Origin: Oscillospiraceae bacterium
GTDB taxonomy: Bacteria; Bacillota; Clostridia; Oscillospirales; Ruminococcaceae
NCBI GenBank assembly: GCA_902362965.1
Contig: CABIYQ010000014.1
Location: 1 to 48,294 of the forward strand
Length of the DNA: 48,294 bases
Direction: 5' to 3'
Of the stretch, positions 1 through 8,153 are shown in pieces; the stretch's first letter is position 1, and the number at the start of each line of letters is the position of its first letter. The position numbers were made by a program, and so were the translations under genes. Below the pieces are notes generated by a model, which saw only the letters and a program-made list of their open reading frames with translations, was not told where the DNA came from and did not search any database.

Positions 1-18
1 ATACTTGGTGTTTTCCAT
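1..18 (-). CDS. 5' end of an unidentified gene cut by the window edge
   Basis: Only six codons (MENTKY) are inside the window, so no function can be given. The start is supported by a Shine-Dalgarno-like GGAGAG about 6 nt upstream of the ATG and by a promoter just behind it. The rest of the gene lies left of base 1. Confidence 0.45.
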
Positions 19-40
19 GTGTTTCTCTCCTTTTTTTATT

Positions 41-70
41 ATTATACCATCTTTCGCTTTTTGCTGTCCA
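41..70 (-). promoter_or_regulatory. sigma-A promoter for the left-edge gene
   Basis: On the minus strand TGGACA and TATAAT are separated by 18 nt, about 20 nt before the SD of the left-edge gene. The recombinase fragment begins immediately beyond the -35 box. Confidence 0.55.
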
Positions 71-84
71 CTTTTTTAGTATAG

Positions 85-321
85 CACCAGGACGTTATCG
101 TTTTCAAAACATACACCACTGGTTTTCCCAATCGAAAACGAATTACCAATTCCGGCGAAAAGAACAAATATTTATCCACTAAAAGTCATCCTGCAATTAT
201 TTCAAGAGAGGATTTCGATGCAGTTCAGGATGAAAAATTGAGAAGAAGCAATGTTATTCGTGATGGAAATGGTGTTAGGAGAAAAAATACAAAATATAGC
301 TCAAAAAAAGAAAACCAATAA
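85..321 (+). pseudogene. C-terminal remnant of a large serine recombinase
   Basis: The frame reads QDVIVFKTYTTGFP and then HPAIISREDFDAVQDEK before a stop. This is the hallmark end of the recombinase domain of large serine integrases (KTYTT..., HPAII...E.F..VQ). About 78 codons are present, against the usual 450-550 residues. An in-frame TAG at 82-84 precedes the segment, there is no catalytic N-terminal domain and no start codon, so this is a fragment. It lies 37 bp upstream of the decayed TOTE gene, fitting the association of that family with mobile elements. Family assignment is from motif recognition; that the fragment and the TOTE gene were once one element is inference. Confidence 0.6.
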
Positions 322-358
322 ATATTATTTACTCTGATATAATGAAACAAAAAGGAGT

Positions 359-1579
359 GTGGTCACTATCAAAACACTCATACTCAATGGATCTCCACGA
401 AAAAACGGCGATACAACTTTTCTGATTCAAGAATTAAAGAAACAGCTGCATGGAGACATTAAAATTGTTAACGCCTATACTGCAAATATTTCTCCCTGTA
501 TCGACTGCCGGAAATGTCAAGAACAATTCGGATGTATCATAAAAAATGAGATGCAGGAAGTGTATCAGTATTTTGAAACATGTGACAATGTTGTAATCGC
601 ATCGCCTATCTACTTCTCGGAACTGACGGGAAAGCTGTTGGACATTGGCAGTCGGCTGCAGCTATATTTTTCTGCCAAACAGTTTTTGCATGAATCACCA
701 GAGTTAAAACAAAAAAAGGGAGTAGTTTTACTTGCAGGCGGCGGTTCCGGAAATCCGCAAAAAGCCTATGAAACGGCAGTATGTCTCATGCATTATATGA
801 ATGTACAGCAGATCTCCCCTTTGGTTTGCAGCCATAATACAGATCACGTTCCTGCCGAGAAAGATGAAAGAGTTCTGTCTGAAATCAAGAAAACCGCTGA
901 ATTCTTGAATCCATCCAGAGAAGAGATTTTATTTTCTGCTGCTTCTGTCACCATGAAAAGTACACCAAGTGAAAAAATTGATCTGTTTCGTTCCCTCTTC
1001 CGTGGAAGAGAAGATGTTTATGCATTGCGATGGCATAATCAAAAGACTGGAAAAAGTGGTTATTCCCCTGTATGCCGAAATAAGTGGATACCTGGTATTT
1101 GTCATCTGCCTCAGGTAAAGTGCGCTGACTGCAATTATCGCAGTTATGAGCCAGTTACGGACAAGACAATTTATCTTCATCTTGCAGGAAAGGATTTGCT
1201 GTGTCGGGATGTTGTTGGAATTTACCCTATGCTCCCAGATGAAACGACCTATTTTCTTGCGATTGATTTTGACGAAGAAAACTGGATGGAGGATGTTTCA
1301 GCAGTCAGACAAGTTTGTCAGGAACATCATATTCCAGCATCTGTGGAACGCTCCCGTTCCGGAAACGGTGCTCATTTGTGGATATTTTTTGATACACCAA
1401 TTTCAGCAAAAACAGCACGGCAACTTGGCTCTTGTCTGCTGACTTTGGCTATGCAGCAGCGTCATGAAATTCATTTTGATTCCTATGACAGAATGTTTCC
1501 AAATCAGGATACAATGCCTTCCGGCGGCTTTGGCAATCTGATCGCACTTCCACTACAAAAACAGGCACTTGTTCAATGA
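359..1579 (+). CDS. Flavodoxin-like domain fused to TOTE-type primase domain (front part)
   Basis: Residues 1-185 are an NADPH-dependent FMN reductase/iron-sulfur flavoprotein fold: the LILNGSPRKNGDT phosphate-binding loop, a CIDCRKCQEQFGC cysteine cluster and ASPIYFSELTG. From about residue 188 it becomes the primase domain of TOTE (transposon-encoded) conflict proteins: FSAASVTMKSTPSEKIDLFR, a Cys-rich segment near VKCADC, the metal-site-like FLAIDFDEENW, and the ERSRSGNGAHLWIFF motif. It ends at the first in-frame TGA. The GTG at 359 has AAAGGAG only 1 nt upstream, so the true start is uncertain; initiation slightly downstream near the KTLILNG core is possible. Activity of this half alone is unknown. 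Confidence 0.65.
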   Translation: MVTIKTLILNGSPRKNGDTTFLIQELKKQLHGDIKIVNAYTANISPCIDCRKCQEQFGCIIKNEMQEVYQYFETCDNVVIASPIYFSELTGKLLDIGSRLQLYFSAKQFLHESPELKQKKGVVLLAGGGSGNPQKAYETAVCLMHYMNVQQISPLVCSHNTDHVPAEKDERVLSEIKKTAEFLNPSREEILFSAASVTMKSTPSEKIDLFRSLFRGREDVYALRWHNQKTGKSGYSPVCRNKWIPGICHLPQVKCADCNYRSYEPVTDKTIYLHLAGKDLLCRDVVGIYPMLPDETTYFLAIDFDEENWMEDVSAVRQVCQEHHIPASVERSRSGNGAHLWIFFDTPISAKTARQLGSCLLTLAMQQRHEIHFDSYDRMFPNQDTMPSGGFGNLIALPLQKQALVQ

Positions 1580-1651
1580 AACAGTGTTTTTGTCAATGAA
1601 AAATTAATTCCCTATGCTGACCAGTGGGCTTATCTTTCCACTATTCCGAAA

Positions 1652-3544
1652 ATGCAAATTTCAGAAACGGAACAATTTATTCAAACACACAGGAAAGATA
1701 CAGATTTGGGCGAATTGTTTCGGGAAGAAACATCTGACAAACCATGGATGCTGCCCATCTCAGAAAGCAACCAACTATGTGCGTATTCAGAAGAAATTCA
1801 CGTAGTTATCTCAAATCTGCTTTACATTACCAAAGTCGGTATTACGCAAAATGGTCTCAATCGACTCAAAAGGCTGGCTGCTTTCAAAAATCCCGATTTC
1901 TATAAAGCACAGGCAATGCATATGTCCACTTATGGAAAACCTCGTGTGATTTCTCTTGCCAGCGAAGATGAAAACTATATCATGCTGCCAAGAGGCTGCA
2001 AAGAAGCGTTGATGCAACTGATGATGGAAAATGATTCAAAGGTTCATTTTACTGATGAAACTGTTTCCGGCAGAACAATCAACGTTTCATTTTGCGGAAC
2101 GCTGCGTCCAGAGCAACAAGATGCAGTACAGGCTCTGGCAATGTATAATACTGGCGTTCTTGCAGCAACCACGGCATTTGGAAAAACAGTAACCGCCGCC
2201 GGAATTATTGCAAATCGCAAAGTCAATACCTTGATTTTGGTACATACCCAGACACTCTTGGAGCAGTGGAAAAAATCTTTGACCGAATTTCTGGATATTC
2301 ACGAAGTATTACCGGAAGAACCGGTCAAACGTGGACGAAAAAGAAAACGTTCACTCATTGGACAGCTTGGAAGCAGTAAAAATACACTGAATCAGATCAT
2401 TGATATTGCAGTAATGCAATCACTATATCATGATGGCGAGGTCAAGCCCATAGTCAATCAATACGGAATGGTTCTGGTAGATGAGTGTCATCATATTTCA
2501 GCATTCAGCTTTGAAGCAATCCTACGGGAAACACATGCAAAATATGTATACGGATTGACAGCAACACCGAAACGATCAGACGGACATCAACCCATTATTT
2601 TTATGCAGTGCGATCCAATCCGCTATCAGGCAGATGCAAAAGAATACGCACAAAAACATAATTTTTCTCACATTCTTATACCCAGATTTACAAAATATCG
2701 AGCTGTCACAGATGAAAAAATGACAATTACACAGCATTACCAGGCAATTTGTGAAATCAATACTCGAAATCAGATGATTTCTGAGGACGTAAAAAAGGCT
2801 GTTTCGGACGGCAGAACACCCATTGTCATTTCAGAACGCACCTTCCATATTACCAAGCTATATGAACTTTTGCAAAATTCTGCTGACCATGTTATCATTC
2901 TGAATGGAAAAGGAACTGCAAAAGAAAAACGTGAACGGCTTGCAATAATACAAACTCTCCCGGAAAATGAAAGCGTCATTCTCCTTGCAACAGGCAAATA
3001 TATCGGTGAAGGCTTTGATTTTCCACGATTAGACACACTATTTCTGACAATGCCGATTTCATGGTCTGGTACGCTGGCACAATATGCTGGACGACTGCAC
3101 AGGGAACATGATGGAAAAACCAGTGCTGTCATTTACGACTATGCAGATCTGCACGTTCCCATGTTAGAAAATATGTATAAGAAACGATTAAGAGGATATG
3201 CACAACTCGGTTATACACTTGCTGATCAGCAACAGAAAGAAATCGATTTTCAGAGTATTTATTCCAATGAAAAATATATAAAAGATTTGCTTTTGGATAT
3301 AGCATCAGCGAAACGCTCACTCGTCATTTGCGGTGGATACTATTCTACTGGATATGTGAATCAGATTTCGAAAATCGCTGAAACGCTTTATGCAAACAAC
3401 GTGTCAATAAAGGTAATCATCAAAAAATCAAGCACCTCCTATCATGAAAAATTGGTGCAGTTATTTTCATTTCATGGATTTCAGTGTACATTAAAAAATC
3501 ATATCAATCACAGTTTTGCTATCATTGATGAGAAAACTGTGTGA
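1652..3544 (+). CDS. SF2 helicase plus PLD-like segment (rear part of the broken TOTE gene)
   Basis: This continues the frame of the preceding part. Helicase motifs in order: Walker A-like ATTAFGKTVTA (about residue 172), DECHH as motif II, GLTATPKR as motif III, and the second RecA domain with GEGFDFPRLD and QYAGRLHRE as motif VI. The last about 100 residues (SAKRSLVICGGYYSTG through HSFAIIDEKTV) resemble a phospholipase-D-like nuclease domain cut at the second TGA. The first ATG at 1652 has no recognisable ribosome-binding site, so this is the distal part of one gene rather than an independent one. In intact relatives, primase, helicase and nuclease act together, probably in genome conflict. 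Confidence 0.65.
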   Translation: MQISETEQFIQTHRKDTDLGELFREETSDKPWMLPISESNQLCAYSEEIHVVISNLLYITKVGITQNGLNRLKRLAAFKNPDFYKAQAMHMSTYGKPRVISLASEDENYIMLPRGCKEALMQLMMENDSKVHFTDETVSGRTINVSFCGTLRPEQQDAVQALAMYNTGVLAATTAFGKTVTAAGIIANRKVNTLILVHTQTLLEQWKKSLTEFLDIHEVLPEEPVKRGRKRKRSLIGQLGSSKNTLNQIIDIAVMQSLYHDGEVKPIVNQYGMVLVDECHHISAFSFEAILRETHAKYVYGLTATPKRSDGHQPIIFMQCDPIRYQADAKEYAQKHNFSHILIPRFTKYRAVTDEKMTITQHYQAICEINTRNQMISEDVKKAVSDGRTPIVISERTFHITKLYELLQNSADHVIILNGKGTAKEKRERLAIIQTLPENESVILLATGKYIGEGFDFPRLDTLFLTMPISWSGTLAQYAGRLHREHDGKTSAVIYDYADLHVPMLENMYKKRLRGYAQLGYTLADQQQKEIDFQSIYSNEKYIKDLLLDIASAKRSLVICGGYYSTGYVNQISKIAETLYANNVSIKVIIKKSSTSYHEKLVQLFSFHGFQCTLKNHINHSFAIIDEKTV

Positions 3545-3706
3545 TATGGCTATTCTGAGTTATTTGCTGCTTCGGACGACATTTGCGTACTACGTATGAT
3601 GGATGAGGAATTGGCTGGGGAGTTGGCTTTGAATTGATTGCACTGTCCATGCAAGTCGTTTTTCCAATCAGAAAACGATAGCATCAAAAAGAAAACGTTA
3701 ACTCCT

Positions 3707-3740
3707 AAAATAAAACGATAACTTGCTATCGTTTTATTTT
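3707..3740. repeat. Perfect 14-bp inverted repeat downstream of the TOTE remnant
   Basis: AAAATAAAACGATA and its exact complement flank a 6-nt loop. The arms contain ATCGTTTT, which recurs around the element (94-104, 3789-3798). It could be an element end or a weak terminator with a T-rich arm. Confidence 0.6.
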
Positions 3741-3755
3741 CCCCCGAAAATGACA

Positions 3756-3791
3756 AACAGCCACCGTGATTTTCTTCTCACTGTGGCTGTT
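3756..3791 (+). terminator. Stem-loop, possible terminator after the TOTE remnant
   Basis: AACAGCCACxGTGA pairs with TCACxGTGGCTGTT around an 8-nt loop with one internal mismatch. The following ATCGTTTG is only weakly U-rich, so termination is tentative. Confidence 0.45.
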
Positions 3792-3841
3792 ATCGTTTGA
3801 TAATTGCCGGAAATGTGCTTATTTCTCGGCTTTTTTACAAT

Positions 3842-3879
3842 AAAAATGCACCCAACGATTGTATCATTCGTTAGGTGCA
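3842..3879 (-). terminator. Intrinsic terminator of the initiator tRNA
   Basis: On the minus strand a TGCACC(T)AACGA stem pairs with TCGTT(G)GGTGCA and is followed by TTTTTATTGT, directly after the tRNA. Confidence 0.75.
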
Positions 3880-3883
3880 GATA

Positions 3884-3960
<77 letters not shown>

Positions 3961-3985
3961 ATATATAAGTTTCAAGTACTTAATT

Positions 3986-4014
3986 ATTATACCATATTAA
4001 AAAAGCTTTGTCAA
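3986..4014 (-). promoter_or_regulatory. Consensus sigma-A promoter of the initiator tRNA
   Basis: Minus-strand TTGACA and TATAAT separated by exactly 17 nt, ending 25 bp before the tRNA 5' end. This is the perfect consensus, as expected for a stable RNA gene. Confidence 0.88.
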
Positions 4015-4025
4015 GCTTTTTTTTC

Positions 4026-4057
4026 AAAAATCCGTACTTTTTTTAGTACGGATTTTT
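4026..4057 (-). terminator. Terminator of the tig-clpP-clpX operon
   Basis: AAAAATCCGTACT and AGTACGGATTTTT form a perfect 13-bp stem with a 6-nt loop and a T-run, just past the clpX stop. Confidence 0.85.
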
Positions 4058-4075
4058 ATAAAACAAATTTTGCCT

Positions 4076-5332
4076 TTATTTTTTTGTAATATAGAGCGGC
4101 TTTTCTTCACCATTTATTGATTTAGCAGTAATTTTAATGCCTGTTACATCAGGATTTGAAGGCACTTCAAACATAGGTTGCATCAAGACGTCTTCAATAA
4201 TAGATCTAAGCCCTCTCGCACCAGTTTTCTGAGCAATGGCTTTTTTAGCTATCTCCATTAATGCATCGTCTTCAACAATTAAATCTATATTATCATAATC
4301 AAACAATTTTTTATACTGCTTAAGCAATGCATTTTTTGGTTCCGTTAAAATTTTAATCAGAGCTTGTTCATCAAGTTCGTCAAGTACAGTAATTATAGGC
4401 AGTCTTCCTACAAGTTCCGGCACAATACCAAATTTAACCAAGTCCTGAGAAATAACTTTATGAAAAATATTTTTTTTCATTTTCTCTTTAGAATTTATTT
4501 CAGCGCCAAAGCCCATTGCAGACGAATTTATCCTTTTCAGAATTGATTTTTCCAGACCGTCAAAAGCGCCTCCGCATATAAATAAAATATTTTTAGTATT
4601 TATCTGAATAAATTCCTGATTCGGATGCTTGCGACCACCCTGAGGAGGAACATTTGAAACAGTACCTTCAATAATTTTTAAAAGCGCCTGCTGAACACCC
4701 TCGCCGCTTACATCCCTGGTAAGAGATGTATTTTCTGATTTTCTGGCAATCTTATCAATTTCATCAATATAAATGATACCTCTTTCAGCCGCTTCAATGT
4801 TAAAATCAGCAGCCTGAATAAGTCTTAACAAAACATTCTCAACATCGTCGCCGACATACCCTGCTTCTGTAATAGTAGTAGCATCGGCAATAGCAAACGG
4901 TACGTCAAGAATCTTTGCAAGAGTAGACGCCAAAAATGTTTTTCCAACGCCGGTAGGACCAAGAAGCAGTACATTACTTTTCTGAATATCCACATCATCG
5001 TCATCATTATTCTGACTGATAATTCGTTTATAGTGATTATATACAGAAACTGCCAGCGTAATTTTAGCTTTATCCTGACCCACAACATATTCGTCCAGAA
5101 CAGACTTAATTTCAGCCGGAGTCAGGAGATTTATTGTCGTTTCATCTCCTGATTTATTCTTATTTTCATTCTTTCTGCTAGTTTTAGTTTTAGCAAGCGG
5201 ACCCATTAACAGTTCATAGCAATAAATTACACATTCATCGCAGATATTTGATGCTCCGGCAGTAAAAATACTCTGAACCTTATCTTCGCTTTTTCCGCAG
5301 AAATTACAGAATTTTATTGGTTTTTCCGGCAT
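4076..5332 (-). CDS. clpX: ATP-dependent Clp protease ATP-binding subunit ClpX
   Basis: AAA+ unfoldase that recognises, unfolds and feeds substrates into ClpP in the cytoplasm. The N-terminal zinc finger has Cys9, Cys12, Cys31 and Cys34. The Walker A GPTGVGKT is at residues 125-132, the Walker B is IIYIDEIDK, and the C-terminal sensor region contains TGARGLRSI. Length 418 aa is normal. The ATG is preceded by GGGAGGAAG. It follows clpP by 14 bp and tig lies upstream of both, the classic Firmicutes order, so chaperone, peptidase and unfoldase are co-expressed; the terminator at 4026-4057 closes the operon. Confidence 0.97.
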   Translation of the reverse strand: MPEKPIKFCNFCGKSEDKVQSIFTAGASNICDECVIYCYELLMGPLAKTKTSRKNENKNKSGDETTINLLTPAEIKSVLDEYVVGQDKAKITLAVSVYNHYKRIISQNNDDDDVDIQKSNVLLLGPTGVGKTFLASTLAKILDVPFAIADATTITEAGYVGDDVENVLLRLIQAADFNIEAAERGIIYIDEIDKIARKSENTSLTRDVSGEGVQQALLKIIEGTVSNVPPQGGRKHPNQEFIQINTKNILFICGGAFDGLEKSILKRINSSAMGFGAEINSKEKMKKNIFHKVISQDLVKFGIVPELVGRLPIITVLDELDEQALIKILTEPKNALLKQYKKLFDYDNIDLIVEDDALMEIAKKAIAQKTGARGLRSIIEDVLMQPMFEVPSNPDVTGIKITAKSINGEEKPLYITKK

Positions 5333-5346
5333 AACTTCCTCCCCGA

Positions 5347-5934
5347 TTATCTATGCTTGATTACCTTATCAATCAGACCGTATTCCTGTGCTTCAGCAGC
5401 AGTCATAAAATTATCACGATCAGTATCACGGCAAATTTCTTCATAGGACTTTCCAGTATTTTCACTAAGAATTCTGTTTAGATTTTCCTTAGTTTTCAAT
5501 AAATTATCGGTTCTTATTTTGATATCGGTTGCCTGACCCTGAAGACCTCCTGATATAAGAGGCTGATGAATCATAATTTCACTGTTCGGCAGTGCAAGTC
5601 TTTTTCCCTTAGTGCCGGCAGACAGCAGAAATGCGCCCATAGATGCAGCCAAACCAATGCAGATAGTTGATACGTCGCATTTTATATACTGCATCGTATC
5701 GTAAATTGCCATACCTGCAGTAACCGAACCGCCGGGACTGTTAATGTACAAAGAAATATCCTTTTCCGGATCCTGTCCTTCCAGATGGAGCAATTGTGCA
5801 ACTACAATGCTTGCCGTAGTATCGTTCACTTCTTCAGAAAGCATTATAATTCTGTCATTAAGCAGTCTGGAAAAAATATCATAAGAACGTTCTCCGCGGC
5901 TTGTTTGTTCCACAACATAAGGTACTAAACTCAT
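5347..5934 (-). CDS. clpP: ATP-dependent Clp protease proteolytic subunit ClpP
   Basis: Serine peptidase forming the tetradecameric barrel that partners ClpX. Counting from the chosen ATG the catalytic triad is Ser98 ([11 protein letters not shown]), His123 (IMIHQP) and Asp172 (CRDTDRDN), almost exactly the family numbering, and the length of 195 aa is standard. This ATG (codon 29 of the longer open frame that begins at 6018) has AGGAGA 6-7 nt upstream; the longer form would add an atypical N-terminus. It lies between tig and clpX in one operon. Confidence 0.96.
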   Translation of the reverse strand: MSLVPYVVEQTSRGERSYDIFSRLLNDRIIMLSEEVNDTTASIVVAQLLHLEGQDPEKDISLYINSPGGSVTAGMAIYDTMQYIKCDVSTICIGLAASMGAFLLSAGTKGKRLALPNSEIMIHQPLISGGLQGQATDIKIRTDNLLKTKENLNRILSENTGKSYEEICRDTDRDNFMTAAEAQEYGLIDKVIKHR

Positions 5935-6032
5935 ATTTTCTCTCCTTTTCTTAAGGCTTATGCCTTCTATATCTCTATTATCTGTATTACAAAGTCGGCT
6001 GCCCGATAAGGGCAGCACGATTATAAACGAAC

Positions 6033-7361
6033 TTATTCAGCAGCTTCGTCTTCTGACTTTTCTTTTTCAGTACTGATCGTATTATCAACTACAGCATTTT
6101 CTTTTACAAATTCAATAGCCTTTGTAACTCTCAAATCTGTTATAAAATCATCCATAGGAATTCTGAGCTTAACGTCCTCAAGAGACAAGTTATTAGCGTC
6201 TGCCACTTCCTGAAGCTGACTGTCAATTTCTTCTTCTGCCGGCTGAATGTTTTCCATATCGGCAATTTTTTCAAGCGCAAGTCTCAACTTAACTTCATTT
6301 TCGGCTCTTTCCTGGAATGTTTCTCTGAATGAATCCATATCCATACCTGTATACTGAAGATAAATATCAACACTCATTCCCTGCTGCTTGAGTCCATGTT
6401 CAAAATTTCTGATTAAGGAATCTACTCTATGATCAAACATGCATTTAGGAATAACTCCATCAGCAGTATCTATAAGAGTCTGCATAATGTAATTTTCAAA
6501 TTCAGATTCTGCTCTTGTTTCAGCCTGTTTTTCAAGCTTTTCTCTTAAGTCGTCTTTCCACTCATCAACTGTATCAAATTCAGTAGTATCCTTAATAAGC
6601 TCGTCGTCAAATTCAGGATATTCAGATGCATTGATTGCATGGATCTTAACCTTGAATACAGCCGGCTTTCCTGCATATTCTTCCATCTGATAATTTTCAG
6701 GGAATGTTACGTTTATCTCAAATTCATCACCGATTGAATGACCTACGATCTGTTCTTCAAATCCCGGAATAAATTGACCGCTTCCCAATTTAAGAGGAAA
6801 TTCGTCAGCCTTACCGCCTTCAAACGGAGTACCGTCCATAAAACCTTCAAAATCTATAATAACCTCGTCCTGAAGCATCGCCGGTCTGTCATCGACAGAA
6901 ACAATTCTTGCATTTCTCTGCTTGATCTGTTCGATTTGAGCGTCAATATCCGCATCAGTTATATCCTTGACATTTTTTGGTGCCTTTATACCCTTATAAT
7001 CAGCAACGGTAATTTCAGGCTTTGTAATGCAAATTGCTTTAAATTCCACACCGTTTTCCTTGTCGGCAGAAACAACTTCAATTCTCGGAGTATCAACAAG
7101 AACAAGTTCTGATTCTTTAATTGCGTCAGGCATTTCTGAGTTGATAAGACCGTTGATAGCTTCCTCATAGAATACGCCTTCACCGTAATACTTTTCAACA
7201 AGCTTCTTGCTTGCCTTACCCTTTCTGAAGCCGGGAACAGTTATACTCTTCTTTTGTCTCTGATAAGCTTTTTCAACAGCTGCTGAAAAGGCTTCAGCGT
7301 CTACTGCGAATACCAATTCATGTGTATTTACGTCAACCTTAGTTGATGATTTTAAACTCAT
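6033..7361 (-). CDS. tig: Trigger factor (ribosome-associated chaperone/PPIase)
   Basis: Binds the ribosome exit tunnel and shields nascent chains. The ribosome-binding loop signature GFRKGKASK is near residue 45, then the FKBP-type PPIase domain (about 155-240, starting [20 protein letters not shown]), then the long helical C-terminal domain ending in an acidic tail. At 442 aa it is typical. The ATG at 7361 has TTGGAGG 8 nt upstream; a TTG five codons earlier overlaps that SD and is rejected. First gene of the tig-clpP-clpX operon, with a TATAAT -10 box about 42 bp upstream. Confidence 0.96.
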   Translation of the reverse strand: MSLKSSTKVDVNTHELVFAVDAEAFSAAVEKAYQRQKKSITVPGFRKGKASKKLVEKYYGEGVFYEEAINGLINSEMPDAIKESELVLVDTPRIEVVSADKENGVEFKAICITKPEITVADYKGIKAPKNVKDITDADIDAQIEQIKQRNARIVSVDDRPAMLQDEVIIDFEGFMDGTPFEGGKADEFPLKLGSGQFIPGFEEQIVGHSIGDEFEINVTFPENYQMEEYAGKPAVFKVKIHAINASEYPEFDDELIKDTTEFDTVDEWKDDLREKLEKQAETRAESEFENYIMQTLIDTADGVIPKCMFDHRVDSLIRNFEHGLKQQGMSVDIYLQYTGMDMDSFRETFQERAENEVKLRLALEKIADMENIQPAEEEIDSQLQEVADANNLSLEDVKLRIPMDDFITDLRVTKAIEFVKENAVVDNTISTEKEKSEDEAAE

Positions 7362-7402
7362 TTTTAAATCCTCCAATTTATTTATAGGTGCATACCTTTT
7401 TC

Positions 7403-7408
7403 ATTATA
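7403..7408 (-). promoter_or_regulatory. -10 box of the tig operon promoter
   Basis: TATAAT on the minus strand about 42 bp before the tig ATG. No good -35 at the expected spacing is seen; the upstream stretch is A-rich, so the promoter may rely on an UP-like region or an activator. Confidence 0.5.
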
Positions 7409-7463
7409 TCATATTCAACTTTTTTTTTCTACATAAAAATTCGACTTCTACATTTTTTACAAA

Positions 7464-8153
7464 TTATAATATTTTCACAGGCTCAAATTGTAAAAAATCA
7501 CTAGAAATTAAATTAAATTTTATACCGTCCCGTTCGCCGTTAATTGCATACTTTATTGACGGTCCGTGAAGATGTCCATACCAGCAATATTTTACTCCGT
7601 ATTTATACAGCACATCAAGTATATCGGGATTACAGTTATTTCCGTAAACCGGTGGATAATGAAGAAACACAAGCGGTTCAAGCTCTTCTTTCAAAGCTGA
7701 CTGAATAGAAGCCGTAAGCCTGCCTGCCTCTCTAGCCAATACTTTTGCATCCTGTGGTTCTCCCGGCATATTAACCCATCCTCTAGTACCGCAAATTCCA
7801 TAATTTTCATAAACAAAGTGATTATTATGAAGAATACTCAGAGAGGAAAATCCCCATGAGGAAAAAGTATCTTCCATTTTTTTGCGTGAACACCACCAGT
7901 AATCATGATTTCCTTTTAAAAGGATTTTCTTTCCTGGCATTTTTTCGATCCAGCAAAAATCCTCATAGGCGTCACGGATATTCATAGCCCATGAACTATC
8001 GCCAGCGAGCACAACGGTATCTTCAGAAGTAATATGCTCATTCCAGTTTTTTTCAAGAAGCTCCATGTAATTTTCCCAGCCTCCGAATATATCCATTTTC
8101 TTATTGGATACGCTCAGAGCAAGGTGAAGATCGCCGATTACAAATAACGCCAT
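7464..8153 (-). CDS. Metallophosphoesterase (calcineurin-like)
   Basis: Predicted cytoplasmic dinuclear-metal phosphoesterase. All family blocks are present in order: GDLHL at the N-terminus, LAGDSSWA, KGNHDYWW, HYPP and the C-terminal YGHLHG. At 229 aa it is a single-domain enzyme of the COG1768-like type; the substrate is unknown. Its ATG overlaps the thrC stop codon by one base (TAATG), so translation is coupled to thrC. This coupling does not obviously indicate a role in threonine synthesis. Confidence 0.85.
   Translation of the reverse strand: MALFVIGDLHLALSVSNKKMDIFGGWENYMELLEKNWNEHITSEDTVVLAGDSSWAMNIRDAYEDFCWIEKMPGKKILLKGNHDYWWCSRKKMEDTFSSWGFSSLSILHNNHFVYENYGICGTRGWVNMPGEPQDAKVLAREAGRLTASIQSALKEELEPLVFLHYPPVYGNNCNPDILDVLYKYGVKYCWYGHLHGPSIKYAINGERDGIKFNLISSDFLQFEPVKIL

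Larger units (their letters stand above)
359..3637 (+). pseudogene. Decayed flavodoxin-TOTE primase-helicase-nuclease gene
   Basis: One reading frame runs through the whole interval and is interrupted only by TGA at 1577-1579 and TGA at 3542-3544. Translation continues sensibly after each stop. After the first it reads NSVFVNEKLIPYADQWAYLS, where relatives as I recall them have Gly-Asn-Ser-Val-Phe, so GGA to TGA is likely. After the second it reads YGYSELFAASDDICVLRMM, where Trp-Tyr-Gly would be expected, so TGG to TGA is likely. The frame ends at a TGA at 3635-3637. Both lesions can be explained by single substitutions with no frameshift, suggesting recent decay or readthrough. The domain order is flavodoxin, archaeo-eukaryotic-type primase, SF2 helicase, phospholipase-D-like segment. 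Confidence 0.7.

Noticed and set aside
1577..3544. Reassigned UGA codon as explanation of the two in-frame stops
   Set aside because: TGA is used as a normal stop elsewhere in the window (for example, the response regulator ends in TGA overlapping the kinase start), and the two sites would need different amino acids (Gly and Trp).
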